From: Lineus longissimus | Taxonomy: Eukaryota; Nemertea; Pilidiophora; Heteronemertea; Lineidae | Assembly (NCBI RefSeq): GCF_910592395.1 | Contig: NC_088315.1 | Coordinates: 10,730,501-10,794,500, forward strand | Direction: 5' to 3' | Length of the DNA stretch: 64,000 nt | Part shown: positions 21,557-31,902 of the stretch, one piece after another | Position numbering within the stretch: the first letter of the stretch is position 1 | How the letters are laid out: each line of letters begins with the position of its first letter | The notes under the pieces: generated by a model | Seen by the model: the letters and a program-made list of their open reading frames with translations, nothing else | What the model was told of the DNA's origin: nothing | Databases searched by the model: none | Translations under genes and position numbers: made by a program

Positions 21557-21961
21557 ATCGAACCGGCCGATACAAAAATAATATAATTATTGGAAGTGTG
21601 TTTTAGAACACAAAATAGTCACTAAATGAGCTAGAGGTTGCTTGTAAGAGATTATTTTTAAATGACGAAATTAAAAACAAATGGCTGATATGCAGGACTG
21701 TTACTACATTACGTGCCAAGCATCAAGCACATGTAATTACATTGTAAAAAAATAAAAAAGGACTATTTCTGTAAATGTCTAAAACTTCACTGTCTGTTTT
21801 AAAAAAATGTTATTATGACTTATTATGAATTTTTTTAAAGATACACTCGTATTTTTTTCTTCCCTTTTGCTTGGCTGCATCTTTGCGAATTTTTGGACTG
21901 TCAATTCACGAAGTACAGAAAAAAGGAATTCCAATTAGTGGTAAGATACAGAATGAGCAAC
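21557..21961 (+). other. Unit 1 non-coding stretch
   Basis: 21590-21800 is colinear with 48976-49235, and 21840-21960 is colinear with 63090-63205. The junction near 21800-21840 is the empty site of the 13.8-kb nested insertion in unit 2. No gene is seen. Confidence 0.75.
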
Positions 21962-22408
21962 TAATGTCTTCTCCCACTTGAATAGGCCGATTTTACTGGT
22001 GGCAGGCGAACATTAGAAAGAACAGCCACAGCTGATAATTGACTCCCTTTTCGTGGGCAATGCCAATGCCTTCCATTTAAGTGGATAAAAGACATGAACA
22101 TTGACATGGGGTAGTCCTGTACTGAATGAATGAATACAATACAACTAGCGTCGTCATTTTATGCCTATAGTCTTGGTTGACCAGAAATTTCTAATCTGGG
22201 GTCTATGATAAAGCCAGCTTCATGGGTATGCAGAATGTCCCAATAAAGAAGTATTGTCGTCAACGAATAAATTAAAGAAGATCACAGATATACTTATCAA
22301 TTTACCAATCAATTTTATTATCCAAACGGGTTTTACACCATCATCAATAACATCATTATCCTCTTCTCCTTCCGAAACTCAATCCCCTCAACAAACTGCT
22401 CAAGCTCA

Positions 22409-23320
22409 TCATTTACCATCTCTACCTCTACATTGTCCCGAGATAGATGTGTCTGTCCCATTCTTTGCGGTGATTGCATCACGAAACTGCTGATTTCGAT
22501 GCGCCGGATACCTGTCTAAAAGTAACAGGAACGTGGCCCCTGCTACAAATGGCACAATCAGGGCCTGCAACCACTCGATTAGCGACTGGTGTCGGGCCCA
22601 ACCCTGTGGACTACCAGTTACCTGGAAAAGCAAACAACAAGTATGAACATTTACATTTCTTTTCTGAACAGTCAGACACGCACAATGTTTTGGTTGCATC
22701 CATGACAAGCCTACATTAATTTTAGTCAAAGAAGTTCTGATTTTCCTAAAAAATAAAAAAATACTACCATTACTAGAATGTCTGACCGTCAATGACAACA
22801 CTGATGATGTCAGGTACACGTCCTATACTACAACCACGGACTTGTATTCTATGCCAATACTCACTCGCCTGAAGCTGCTGAATGACGTCACCATCTGGTG
22901 CCAAGCCTCTGAAGATGACCTCGGCTCGTCCTTTTCGTCCATCTGTCATAACTACTAGAGTCACCGTGCATCCAAGTTTCGGGTTCCCTTGGGATGATCT
23001 CATGTCAACATTCTGATACCCAGTCGCTTCCATTGTTGATCTTGGCACCATATCAAATGTTCATGATCATGTTCATGATGACATCAAAATCAGCGTCTCC
23101 GTTCTTGTCTTTTGGCCTTTGTTTCGTTCGGAAGCTCTGCCAACCATTGCCGAAATTCTCTTCCAGCTTGCCCTTTGATATCCTCACCGGGAACAGGGAA
23201 ACCAAGTCTTCGGCGCTCAAGGACCAAGTGTTCAAATTGTTTTCCATTTCGGGCGAGTATGCTGAAATAAAAAAGCTAACACGTTTAACATCTTTGGAAA
23301 TAGTGATTGGTGATGACAAC
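22409..23320 (-). pseudogene. pogo-like DDE transposase core, broken
   Basis: Three minus-strand pieces are read in order. 23320-23053 gives a FGNGWQSFR-like stretch. 23051-22773 gives GNPKLGCTVTLVVMTDGRKG and AEVIFRGLAP, the first-Asp/beta-strand block of pogo-type DDE domains (TVxLxxxADGxxxPxxVIFxG). 22680-22480 gives LLLLDRYPAHRNQQFRDAI, the second catalytic Asp block (LLLLDxxxxH). The pieces are in different frames, separated by stops or a possible intron. The catalytic core would cut at the TA-flanked ends. The third acidic residue was not located. Confidence 0.55.
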
Positions 23321-23489
23321 TGGTATGAACGAAATGTTAGTCATAAGAATAAAGGTCCCTGGAACAATAATACTGATTGTTAAAGGCATGGTCAGGGTCA
23401 ATCGCTTTGATGTATCATGCGACTTATTCTTCCGTTCATGACACAGAAGCGGCTTATTCCCGTCAGTATATGCCAACAAAGAAGGAAAT

Positions 23490-23933
23490 TCATTTGGCGA
23501 GGAATAGAATGCTTGAAGAAAAACTCCCTTGTGGATCAGTTCCTTGTTGCCGTTGTCTCCTCCGTCGTCTATGGTCTTGAGTTGATTTATCTCTGAGGGC
23601 AAACAAGTCATCCTGTGTGCTTAACCAACGTCTACATGTCTGCGGTGCTATGCGGTGGTGTCTAGCACAGGATGTCGCAGTTTCAGCATGACGTAATCCT
23701 ATAGCGTGCTCCAATTGGTATGTCTCGATAAGGTCAATCTTCTGATTGAGACTGTAGCTTTTCTGGTGCCTACGTGCACCCGGTACAGCTTGGTTAGCAT
23801 CATCTACATCATCATCATCAGTAGTGGTATCAGGGTCAGGGCTGTCAACATCATCTCCATACTCCATTCCATACGTTAAGATCGTCAGGGTGCCTGCTAG
23901 GCCTACCCACAAACTCCATCGGATTGCGTGCAT
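23490..23933 (-). pseudogene. pogo-like transposase N-terminal HTH
   Basis: This 147-residue minus-strand frame contains KSYSLNQKIDLIETYQL followed by ATSCARHHRIAPQTCRRWL, a psq/CENP-B-type helix-turn-helix as in pogo transposases (YSLxxKxxVI...AAxxxxIxxxxIxxW). The first ~70 residues (an acidic DDDDVDD run) are unconserved leader. It would bind the element ends. It is separated from the catalytic pieces at 22409-23320 by ~170 bases without an open frame. Confidence 0.55.
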
Positions 23934-24348
23934 CTTACCAGAAGAACGTGGTCAAAGCAAGATGGCAGAAAACAATTGTGACATTTGACACGAAAGTTCC
24001 CTTCATTGGATTTTCCACTCAAGAAAACGATTCCATAATCGATTAGATAAAATAAATTCATTTTAAAAGACTCTGGATCGGTCAACCATTTACATGGACT
24101 TGAAATAGACTTACGTAACTTCAATAATCATCACCCTGATCGCAGGGATCACTGGCCCTGGCCGCAACCAGGCGTTATTAATTGACAACATTTACAAGGT
24201 TGTCTTCCTATATCCATTGATCACTATAATTGGCTGTCATATTGAATGTTTGCAGCCCACCCGTAAAATACTACAGACTGCCATGTTTCTGGACTTAGTC
24301 ATTTTCGAGCCATTTTCCTGGCGCTCGGTTAAGTGGGAGAAGACAGTA

Positions 24349-25468
24349 TATTCAAATATCGATAGGTATATGACAAAGCGCAGTATGTCTGTATCGATCA
24401 AGCAGAATTCACTTCACAATATATAATATGTTTCCAAAACATGATAAAGACTTTCAACAATTGAAACAATTGAACAATTTAAAGTATGATTTACTGCATG
24501 GTTTGAAACATAACGTGAACAGACAGCTATGACACGTGATGAGGATAAGCCTGCAAGACTGCGTTGTTCCAGCAGAGGTTACCTCAAATCAGCCATGGCC
24601 TAGTTCTCAATTCTCTGGAATGATCATGTGATGGTTGAAGATTGATGATGAAAACAAGTTGTTGCAACAAATGCCAATCTTTCCCTTATGATTAGCACCG
24701 GGTGTAACCCTCTACTGACTTTGGAGTAACCTAGTGCAACAGTCATCACCACAAGTGCAACACTATTTTAATAGAGCCCGAAAGTCTCAACGTCGTGTGC
24801 TACAGAAATGACATACTCTTCATACATCGACGCCTGTAGCATATTGATATGGACAGAGTAGCCTGTGTTGTTGTTCTTGTAGAAAACTCGAGAATTACTG
24901 ATGTTTATATTTGTTTTTTTTAAAAACCAAATATATACATCAGTTGTAGGGAGATAAAGGTAAATCATTTTCATTCAACGGCTAAGCATATAGCAAACTG
25001 GAAATTACCGAAACATCGTAGAAGCAGAAAAGGAATTGAATGTAGGTATAAAGGAGGTGATCTTTCTCGCTATATGTCGTAGTGACAGCAGATGAGAAGA
25101 TAGGTACTGCCAAGATTGTTATTTTGTTAAAAATGCACGTTTCTGCCTAACCGTCTTAATGACAACCCCGAGGTCACGCAAATTTTGGACTGAAATAATG
25201 CCTTGTATCGCTAAGATGATGTACGTCTGTAAGATACCAACTCCATGTTTTACTTGGAAATTCGGCATGCGATATAGACGAATCTAACGGAAACATGGAT
25301 AGAAATTGATAATGCTAAATAAAGCTGTCAACCATATACATGTGCTAATCATTTTCATGCAAGGATGACATCAAAGTAGGCAAAGAATGCCCAACTTCAG
25401 ATGTATGTTGTTCAGACAGTTTACATTGAGTAAATCGCACGGCTCTAAGAAAAGAGCTTCCTACTTAC
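24349..25468 (+). other. Unit 1 tail, non-coding
   Basis: 24349-25110 is colinear with 63225-64000. A poly-purine/pyrimidine imbalance and short AT-rich blocks are visible but no gene. From 25110 on the unit 2 counterpart lies beyond the window. Confidence 0.7.
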
Positions 25469-25705
25469 TTCTTCTGCTTTTTTCGCACTTGAAAACTCCA
25501 TGTCAGTCCGACCTCCCGTTTCTGAGATATGACCGTTTTGAGACATGACGTCCAATTTTAACTTATAGGACACAACTTCAGCGTTTCGGTTGCCACTAAA
25601 AGTGTCTTCTTTGGGATTTCGCAAGGAATGAATGAAATTCTTGAATGCTAACGTCGTGCTACCTACAGCGCATGTAATTCTTGCCATCAACTTATTACCT
25701 ATCAT
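25469..25705 (-). CDS. Candidate first coding exon, minus strand (79 codons)
   Basis: The minus-strand ATG at 25705 opens a 79-codon frame (MIGNKLMARITCAVGS.., NPKEDTFSGNRNAEVV, ending KKAEE). It ends exactly at a strong donor, GAA|GTAAGT at 25469/25468, in phase 0. Composition is protein-like, with mixed charged and hydrophobic residues. No family is recognised. The following exon would lie to the left, but no confident acceptor or continuation was found, and the pogo insertion lies in that direction. It could be chance. Confidence 0.3.
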
Positions 25706-26034
25706 CGTACTTTGAGTAGTACAATTGCATGTCTGCTGTTCTATTCGATAAGGATTATGATCAGAGGGCTAGGATTAGTATTGGTTGGGAGAGGGGGGGG
25801 GCTTGCTTGGAAAAAGTGCATTAATGGACTCGCGTATAAATAGCCATGATCAAATTTTTATACACTGTGGCTATATTCACGCGAGACCTGTATGACGCGA
25901 GTCCCAAAATGACATTTTGAGTTATCATGGTCTCCGGTCACTTCGTCACTTGGTCGTCACATTCGAATGGCGTAGTGACTGCATCCATTGATGGGTTGAA
26001 ACTAAAGGTTTAAAATAGAGAACTAATATAAATA
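25706..26034 (+). other. Unit 1 end, with an imperfect inverted repeat
   Basis: This region contains a G-run (about 25790-25800) and an inverted repeat at about 25826-25898 (CTCGCGTATAAATAGCCA against TGGCTATATTCACGCGAG, mostly paired), with GACTCGCG/CGCGAGTC at its edges. Unit 2 begins at 26035. No gene. Confidence 0.5.
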
Positions 26035-27190
26035 CAGTCAGCAGGCATCACTCTCCTTTGATGTATCATTGGCATAGTTGATAGGCAAATTCTGTATTCA
26101 CCTTGGAAAATACAATTTGCCTTTCAATCCAAGCTTAAAGAGTCATTTTAGAAGAATGTTGATCAAATTATCTGCAACGGCGATTTTGAGAATCGTTTTA
26201 GTTATCTTGATTAGCAAACATCATGACAAAGTACCCTCATGAGATGAAGACTGTTTAACCAGAACTCATTCAAGACATTCATCTAATGTTACATTTTATT
26301 CATTGGACACTGAATAATAAAAATAATAATTATGAGACTTATATAGTGCTAGATCCAACTGGTTTCAGTCGCTCAAAGCCCTTCACATTATTAAAATGGG
26401 GTAAGAATCTAAAGAAATAAAGAGATGAGCATGGGTGTTACTCGGAGACAGGCAGGTTTTGAACATGTGGTCGATGACTTGGCTTTCAAACGTGCCGATT
26501 TAAAAATGAAGAGCCAAACCTTCAGCCAAATCGGGTGTGTTGTCGTGTGTCTCATAACAAAAGGCTGTCTCACTGTTAATTACTGGCATGACGGAGACAT
26601 TTATTGCCAATTGAGTAAGCGGAGGGGGAGGTGTATGGAAAAGGGTGAACTTGATGACCATCAGGGATCAAGGATGCTTCAAAAAAAGGTAATAGGCCAT
26701 CAAAACAACTTCAACTGATATCTTTTGAACTTGTTAAGTTGTCAACAAAGGTGTTTGGAGCTTGATTCCAATTGTTTACCATCTCGGTAATTTCCATTTT
26801 CTCTCGAAGCCAGAAACGGGTCAGATTTCCGGCGCCATTAACGGAAGTTTTCTCTTGCTACTTTTTCTACTTTTTCTTAAACCCCGTTAGAGTCGTGGTC
26901 AGTCGAAGCGATGATATGCGTGAGGGAGGGGGGGGATGCAATATGCACCATCGTCTTTTATCTCTAGTTGTCTTCTAGGAGGTCAACTGTGTGTCCTTCC
27001 AAATAGGCAACATGTTTGTTGTCCATGCAGGAGCGTAGCTTGAGGGTGAGCAAAGAAGTCACCAAAAATTAATGTGTTTCAGAACGTGATTTTCTGAGTG
27101 TCGTTGGCTCAAGTGTGGACTCCCTGGCTGTGTCCTGGGACATTTATTAGATGTTTCCCGAGTCTGGTCAGTAAGACTCTTTGATCCTAT

Positions 27191-27517
27191 TCAGAATACG
27201 TAAAATTTGAACTGAAAGTATCCGTTAATCATGTCTTGGGGAAGAACCATACTCAATGCTGAGCTTGAATGTGATAGGGATGTCGTACGATCGGACAAAG
27301 TTACAATCTGAGGATTAATCTGATTTGGTCCTTCGTCTTCGTCTTCATCGCATGACAGTGCCCTTGGTAATTTGACAGGCTCCCAAAGCCCAGGATGGTT
27401 CGGGAGAGAGGAATAGGTGGACCCCCATATGAAGCGAGGACGTCTATTTTTAATGCTATACCGGAAAACCGACCAGATGGTGTCATTCAGAAAAAAAACA
27501 ACTATAAAAATGTCCAA
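27191..27517 (-). other. Minus-strand open frame conserved in both units (108 aa), unproven
   Basis: This is the counterpart of 5342-5650. Its 5' end lies a few bases from the Polinton insertion site. A small indel near the 3' end gives it a different tail (GYFQFKFYVF). See the unit 1 entry for the reasons for caution. Confidence 0.25.
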
Positions 27518-27569
27518 TACAGTGTTAGTAGTATGAAAGTGGGGTTTCTAACTCGCCCTAGGTTTGCCT

Positions 27570-28036
27570 AGGTTTTTATTCAGTCAAATCCTAGTCAAAC
27601 AATTATTCAGTCAAATCCTAGTCAAACAATTATTCAGTCAAATCCTAGTCAAACAATTATTCAGTCAAATCCTAGTCAAACAATTATTCAGTCAAATCCT
27701 AGTCAAACAATTATTCAGTCAAATCCTAGTCAAACAATTATTCAGTCAAATCCTAGTCAAACAATTATTCAGTCAAATCCTAGTCAAACGTTAATTCAGT
27801 CAACTCCTAGTCAAACGTTAATTCAGTCAAATCCTAGTCAAACAATTATCCAGTCAAATCCTAGTCAAACGTTAATTCAGTCAGATCCTAGTCAAACGTT
27901 AATTCAGTCAAATCCTAGTCAAAACATTATTCAGTCAAATCCTAGTCAAAACATTATTCAGTCAAATCCTAGTCAAAACATTATTCATTTTTATTCAGTC
28001 AAATCCTAGTCAAAACATTATTCATTTCCTTTCAGT
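27570..28036 (+). repeat. Subterminal ~27-bp tandem repeats, left TIR
   Basis: About 16-17 units of TTATTCAGTCAAATCCTAGT plus CAAACAA, each containing two AGTCAAA half-sites 13-14 bp apart. Early units are identical; later ones vary (AACGTTAATT, AAAACATTATT). The 27-bp period is a multiple of three, so the block stays open as a meaningless 9-residue repeat. Likely roles are binding sites for a terminal protein or replication protein, but that is inference. Confidence 0.9.
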
Positions 28037-28373
28037 CAAACACCAGTCAACACTTCACACAACTTCTCTCATTTCCTTTCAGTCAAACACCAGTCAACAC
28101 CGCTCTTCAAAATTGAAGAGCGACTCACAGTCAAACAGTAGTCAAACTATTTTACAACAGTCAAACACCAGTTCAAACACCAGTTAAAACCGCTCTTCAA
28201 AATTGAAGAGCGGACTCACAGTCAAACAGTAGTCAAACTATTTTACAACCCGCTCGCTGAACAACAATCCTACAAACCGCTCGCTGAACAACAATTCTAC
28301 AAGCCGCTCGCTTCGCTCGCGTCGCTCTGCTGCGCTTTAAAAACGATATCTAATAGATTTTTTTGTATAGAAA

Positions 28374-28811
28374 ATGACCCATATCATCAGACACGCCGCT
28401 AACGCTTCAAAAAAGAATACAAAGCCTAGATATTCAAAAAATAACAATCTAGCAGACTATACCTCATCCGAAGATGAACTTACACATATAGAAGATTATT
28501 CATCTGAGGAGGACCATCTTTCGGAAAGCGAATTAGATGCCAAAATTAAACCTGCAGAATCAGAGTTAATCACTTGGAAGGAGGTTCCTTTAAACGTGTG
28601 GTATAAGATTGTAGGGAAAGAGTTCAAGGATACCAAACACGGAGAGGCGTTAATTCTAACTCTAAAATATAGAAAGCTGCACCCCTTGAAAACTTTTTCA
28701 ACATCGTTGATCAAACGAGATTTAGAAGCGAATCCTAACTTCAACTACATAATATCGTTAGGAAAACCTAAAGGGAAAAAGTATTACGCGTTTAAATTAG
28801 TGCAAGGATAA
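28374..28811 (+). CDS. TIR-encoded 145-aa protein, possible OB-fold (left copy)
   Basis: The protein has a basic start (RHAANASKK), an acidic Ser/Glu/Asp-rich middle (residues ~30-60) and a compact C-terminal domain: VPLNVWYKIVGKEF, DTKHGEALILTLKY, TFSTSLIKRDLE, YIISLGKPKGKKYY. Strand-rich blocks with a TKxGE turn resemble small OB-fold single-strand DNA-binding proteins; this is inference from pattern. It lies wholly inside the TIR, so the element carries two copies (also 42686-43123, minus), differing at only a few residues. An identical dosage-doubled gene next to the origin-like ends would suit a replication accessory protein. The frame is intact in both copies. Confidence 0.7.
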   Translation: MTHIIRHAANASKKNTKPRYSKNNNLADYTSSEDELTHIEDYSSEEDHLSESELDAKIKPAESELITWKEVPLNVWYKIVGKEFKDTKHGEALILTLKYRKLHPLKTFSTSLIKRDLEANPNFNYIISLGKPKGKKYYAFKLVQG

Positions 28812-28821
28812 AATAGGTTAC

Positions 28822-28849
28822 TTTATAAGAAGTGTTATGTTCTTATAAA
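28822..28849. terminator. AT-rich hairpin after the left TIR gene
   Basis: Arms TTTATAAGAA and TTCTTATAAA (10 bp, perfect) around an 8-base loop, 11 bases after the stop codon. It is one of several gene-end hairpins in this Polinton and is proposed as a 3'-end-formation signal. Confidence 0.5.
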
Positions 28850-29024
28850 ATTACACTATTTAATGAATTTTTGAAAAAGAATAAATGATCGTTCTAGATA
28901 TCGAGATCTATTACCTTACCTCTCTTTTGATACGCGGAGGAAACTTTTAACCCCTGAACCAAAAATCATACCAAAAATTAAACCTCTTTTAACGTTTGAC
29001 ACATTAGAACAGATTCCAATCAAC

Positions 29025-29574
29025 ATGGAGTCCATCACAGAGACAGCATTTCAACCGTCTGATTTAAAGGGTGTCACAACACTCATGGATAAAATTAAAA
29101 TCATCAGTCAGTATGTGAGACTTTTTTGTAACAGGTGGATATGTCATGATTGTTTTAGCACAGGCTATGATCTGTATGACTGGGAAGTGGTGTGCAGTCA
29201 ATGTTATTCTGTGGATGAACGTCGTATTTGGAATAATGCCATTCAAAAAAGTCCACTTTTTTCTGAATGGTATGGTATGGTACAAACTCATATCATCACA
29301 TCCACCACGTCAAAACAAGCAGATTTTGAAAAATTACTAAATACATACCCCGTATCGTTTGACGTGAAAGAAAAAAATGAAAAAAGACTACACCATACTC
29401 ATTCAAAAATTTGAAACCATGAAAGCCTTACACAAACGTAAAAACTTTTTTATGGATAAAATTGTGTTACAACGCCTCATGGATTTCTATCACTTAGAAA
29501 TTCAAGTGGTCAAACCAACCCCTGCGCTGAACACCTATTATACACTTTTTGAAGAGATGTCATGGCCTAATTAA
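29025..29574 (+). pseudogene. Unknown Polinton protein with zinc-ribbon-like Cys pairs (frameshifted)
   Basis: The first frame (ATG 29025) runs to 29414 and contains CHDC and CSQC pairs about 20 residues apart, a treble-clef or ribbon-like arrangement. The frame then changes in an A-rich run near 29367-29385 and continues to 29574 (VLQRLMDFYHLEIQVV, LFEEMSWPN). No function is recognised. It is convergent with the minus-strand gene ending at 29604, with a hairpin between them. ~180 bases upstream (28850-29024) are non-coding AT-rich sequence plus fragments of an open frame without an ATG. Confidence 0.55.
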
Positions 29575-29576
29575 AC

Positions 29577-29601
29577 TTTATAAGAGATTTCCTTTTATAA
29601 A
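29577..29601. terminator. Hairpin between convergent Polinton genes
   Basis: Arms TTTATAA and TTATAAA around 11 bases, exactly in the gap between the stop codons of the plus-strand gene (29574) and the minus-strand gene (29604). Confidence 0.5.
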
Positions 29602-29603
29602 AT

Positions 29604-30029
29604 TTAGTCATCCGTGACAGGTAGAACAGATTCAGCAGTATTGGCTGCGATAGATCCTACAGCCAGAAGAGTTGGATTCATATAATAGCCCAATTGTTTT
29701 TTGATTTCGCTGTTGATGATGATATTGTTATTTAATTTTTCGTGAAGTTTTTTCTGATCTAAATTTGGAAACATAACTCGTACGGTTTGCGTGTAAGCGA
29801 ATAATAAATTGGAGACCAGTTCATCTGCAATTTGCGTATTATAACGTGTTTGATATTCATTGTACATTTTTTCAAGATTTTTCCCACTTGCTTTTTTAAT
29901 AGTCGCTTCAGACACTTTCATGCCTAATTTTGTTAAAAGACCGCTTTGATAATGTGTTAAGAGTTCTGACCGCATCTCTGTCACAGAATCATCAGGATTT
30001 GAAATGTTAATGTCATCTACAGTGTCCAT
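29604..30029 (-). CDS. Conserved-position Polinton protein, 141 aa, unknown
   Basis: An intact frame with acidic N-terminus (DTVDDINISNPDDS), a helical core (EMRSELLTHYQSGLL, EKMYNEYQTRYN, LVSNLLFAYTQTVRVMF) and a small hydrophobic C-terminal stretch (TLLAVGSIAANTA). It follows the ATPase and overlaps it by 13 bases (30017-30029), so the two were probably expressed together. The start lies in ATAATAAATG. No enzyme motif is seen. A virion or DNA-binding role is possible from its place beside the packaging ATPase and capsid genes, but unproven. Confidence 0.6.
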   Translation of the reverse strand: MDTVDDINISNPDDSVTEMRSELLTHYQSGLLTKLGMKVSEATIKKASGKNLEKMYNEYQTRYNTQIADELVSNLLFAYTQTVRVMFPNLDQKKLHEKLNNNIIINSEIKKQLGYYMNPTLLAVGSIAANTAESVLPVTDD

Positions 30030-30642
30030 TTATTATATAACAAAATTTTATAATCAAACGGTTGTGTTCTGCGCAGTACAAGTCGTTTTCCGCTATCAAT
30101 CTGCTCAAGAACAGCAGGTTTTTCGCCCATAGGAATACAACGGTTTTCTTTAAACACTTGATCCAAAGAACGTTGATCGTTCAACGTATGGATCACCATA
30201 TGCTTACAGTTGTCCCTAAAATCTTTGCAAATCGCATTATATTTTTGAGTTAAGAGCCAAACTGATAAACCAAAATGTCTTCCAGAAAAGGCTAATTCAG
30301 TTAGTTTGGTAGATTTATTTTTCGCATCCCAATGGTTCGCACAGTCGTCAATGATAAACAAAGTTTTTCCTGTTCATCTTTAAACATGTCAATCGCATGT
30401 TCTAAACATACATTTAAATTTTCTTGCACATGTTGAGGTGGGTAAATAAAAATATAGTCATCATGTTCAATCCAAGATCTGACACGATAGGTTTTATTCA
30501 TATCAATGGTAGGGCAAAAGATAAGGATGTAGTCAAATTTTTTCTGAAATTCTTTTTCAAGAAGATCTAGTATAAAATAGGTTTTCCCACAATCGGTCAT
30601 GCCGGACACTAGCATATTGAATGGAACATCACAATAATTCAT
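30017..30642 (-). pseudogene. FtsK/HerA-type genome-packaging ATPase (frameshifted)
   Basis: The N-terminal frame (30642-30301) has the Walker A loop SGMTDCGKTYF near residue 15. The C-terminal frame (30361-30017) has the Walker B block FIIDDC, then a RHFGLSVWLLTQ sensor-like strand typical of A32-like packaging ATPases of Polintons and large DNA viruses. In such viruses the protein drives DNA into capsids. The frames are joined at an A-run near 30367-30372 where the reading is lost by a single-base indel. The start follows GTAAAATAAATG. Size (~205 residues) is normal for the family. Confidence 0.85.
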
Positions 30643-30654
30643 TTATTTTACACA

Positions 30655-31869
30655 TTAATGTACAATCCCCTTCACTTTCAAATTCTCAAGTCCTACCAAA
30701 CCATCTGCTACAATATAGACTAGCATATCATATTCTGTGTCGGAACTTCTGGTAAGTTCAAGTTGTAAACCATGTTTGATATTGCTCATGGCTGTTCCTG
30801 ATCCATGCACAGTGTTATCCTGTGTACTTCTCAGATCAATATACAAGCCATATTTTTGGTTCTCGTAGAATTTTTCTACATCCATCATACATTCCTCCGT
30901 TTGCTTCACATCTTCCGTCATATAATGTCGTTTGATTTCATCAAACTGATTATAGGCTTTCAACCCTGACTTGAATATACAGTGAGATATTCCTTCTGAA
31001 GTAATGGTCACATTAGTGATGTCAGGATTTTGAAAACTTGTTTTTTCAGTATCATACTAAATGTTTTTTGGAAAAATAATAGAATACCTTTTGTAGAGCC
31101 ACGATTGACATCTACATTGATATTCACCCGTTTATTTGTTCCAATTGACTCTGTTTTCAAAAGATGAATGTCTTCAAACATAAATCTCATCTCAGAGTTA
31201 TAAACAGATTCAATGGTTTCAGCCAGGACATCTGAGGTGACTGTTTCATATTCAAGCTGAATATCCGTCACAGCATAGGTTTTATTCGTAGCTGTTCCTG
31301 CGACAACATACTTTGCATCATTAAATTTGATGTTATACTCAATGGACTCCAAAATCGCTGAGGGATAAAAGGGGGTATGGGTATCAAATAGTTCTGATTC
31401 AATGGGAATGCAGTAACGATCCTCAAAAGCTGTTTTAATACCATCTTTTCTCTGATCTTTCACAACCCCTTGTTGTACACGATTTTTTCGCTGTTTTTCG
31501 GTGAGCCAAAAAGTCCTTGAAGGTGTTGTGGATAAAGGCTTTATCCACCTCACTCATGGTTTTACCGCCCAACTTTGTGGTGATTCTTTCTACAATATTT
31601 CTACCCACATTAGCCACAAATGTAGCTGCTGCAGCATTGGCCGCATTGCTTACTTTTGATGTGGTAGAAAGTTTAAACGTGAGTTTCATGCTTTCAGGGA
31701 CAATCACTTGTCCTTTTTCAAGCTTGGGAATTTTCACATGAAGTGTTTCTCCTGGATTGACAGAATTAGGATTATGAGTGATCACCTCATAATAGCGTTT
31801 GGCTTTTAAGCCTTTGGGGTACTTGTCTGATCTGTAAGGATCAAGATAACGTCCATAAGAAGTTTCCAT
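30655..31869 (-). pseudogene. Major capsid protein, double jelly-roll type (two frameshifts)
   Basis: Three consecutive minus-strand frames cover ~400 residues: 31869-31435, 31553-31008 and 31011-30655. The reading frame shifts at a T-run near 31510-31515 and again at an A-run near 31040-31060; the second shift restores the first frame. Recognisable blocks are YRSDKYPKGLKAKRYYE at the N-terminus, TNKTYAVTDIQLEYETV in the middle, and a C-terminal TEYDMLVYIVADGLV strand pair. Gene position (before the ATPase) and length fit the Polinton capsid gene. It would form hexameric capsomers of an icosahedral shell. Assignment rests on pattern and context. Confidence 0.8.
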
Positions 31870-31902
31870 TTTATTTAAGGGAACAATTTTTTAAAAAAAT
31901 AA

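Larger units (their letters stand above)
21964..24346 (-). mobile_element. pogo-like (Tc1/mariner superfamily) DNA transposon, degenerate (2.38 kb)
   Basis: TA flanks both ends (21962-21963, 24347-24348). Inverted ends TGTCTTCTCCCACTT and AAGTGGGAGAAGACA match over 15 bases. Unit 2 at about 63210-63216 is uninterrupted. The minus strand encodes a helix-turn-helix domain and pieces of a DDE transposase in the pogo/Tigger order. Frames are broken, so the element is inactive. Confidence 0.65.
2768..26034 (+). repeat. Unit 1 of a head-to-tail duplicated segment
   Basis: The sequence beginning CAGTCAGCAGGCATCACTC at 2768 recurs at 26035. From there the two copies stay colinear in short and long blocks to the end of the window, interrupted only by copy-specific insertions. 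Unit 1 without its insertions is roughly 10-11 kb and contains the gene A/B pair. Its left edge abuts LINE X copy 1, so the true start may lie further left. Divergence in coding blocks is a few percent, so the duplication predates most of the insertions. Confidence 0.85.
27527..28834 (+). repeat. Left TIR of the Polinton
   Basis: Matches 42646-44035 inverted. From the end inward it has a 40-bp unique terminus, the ~27-bp tandem repeat block (27570-28030), CAGTCAAAC-rich spacers, hairpins with arms CGCTCTTCAA/TTGAAGAGCG, CGCTCGCTGAACAACAAT doublets, a GC-rich CGCTCGCTTCGCTCG tract, and a complete 145-codon gene. The inner boundary lies just past that gene, in a hairpin. Length differs from the right TIR through repeat number. 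Confidence 0.95.

Noticed and set aside
24768-24974. Minus-strand frame with LPTTDVYIWFL
   Set aside because: The counterpart in unit 2 (63640-63800) has indels that break it, so the frame is not conserved.
27564-27794. Open frame of nine-residue repeats (LFSQILVKQ)
   Set aside because: It is only the 27-bp subterminal DNA repeat read in a frame that never meets a stop; the same happens on the minus strand at 43753-43998. It is not a protein gene.
27570-28036. CRISPR-like array
   Set aside because: The units are directly contiguous tandem repeats with no unique spacers, in a eukaryotic element.
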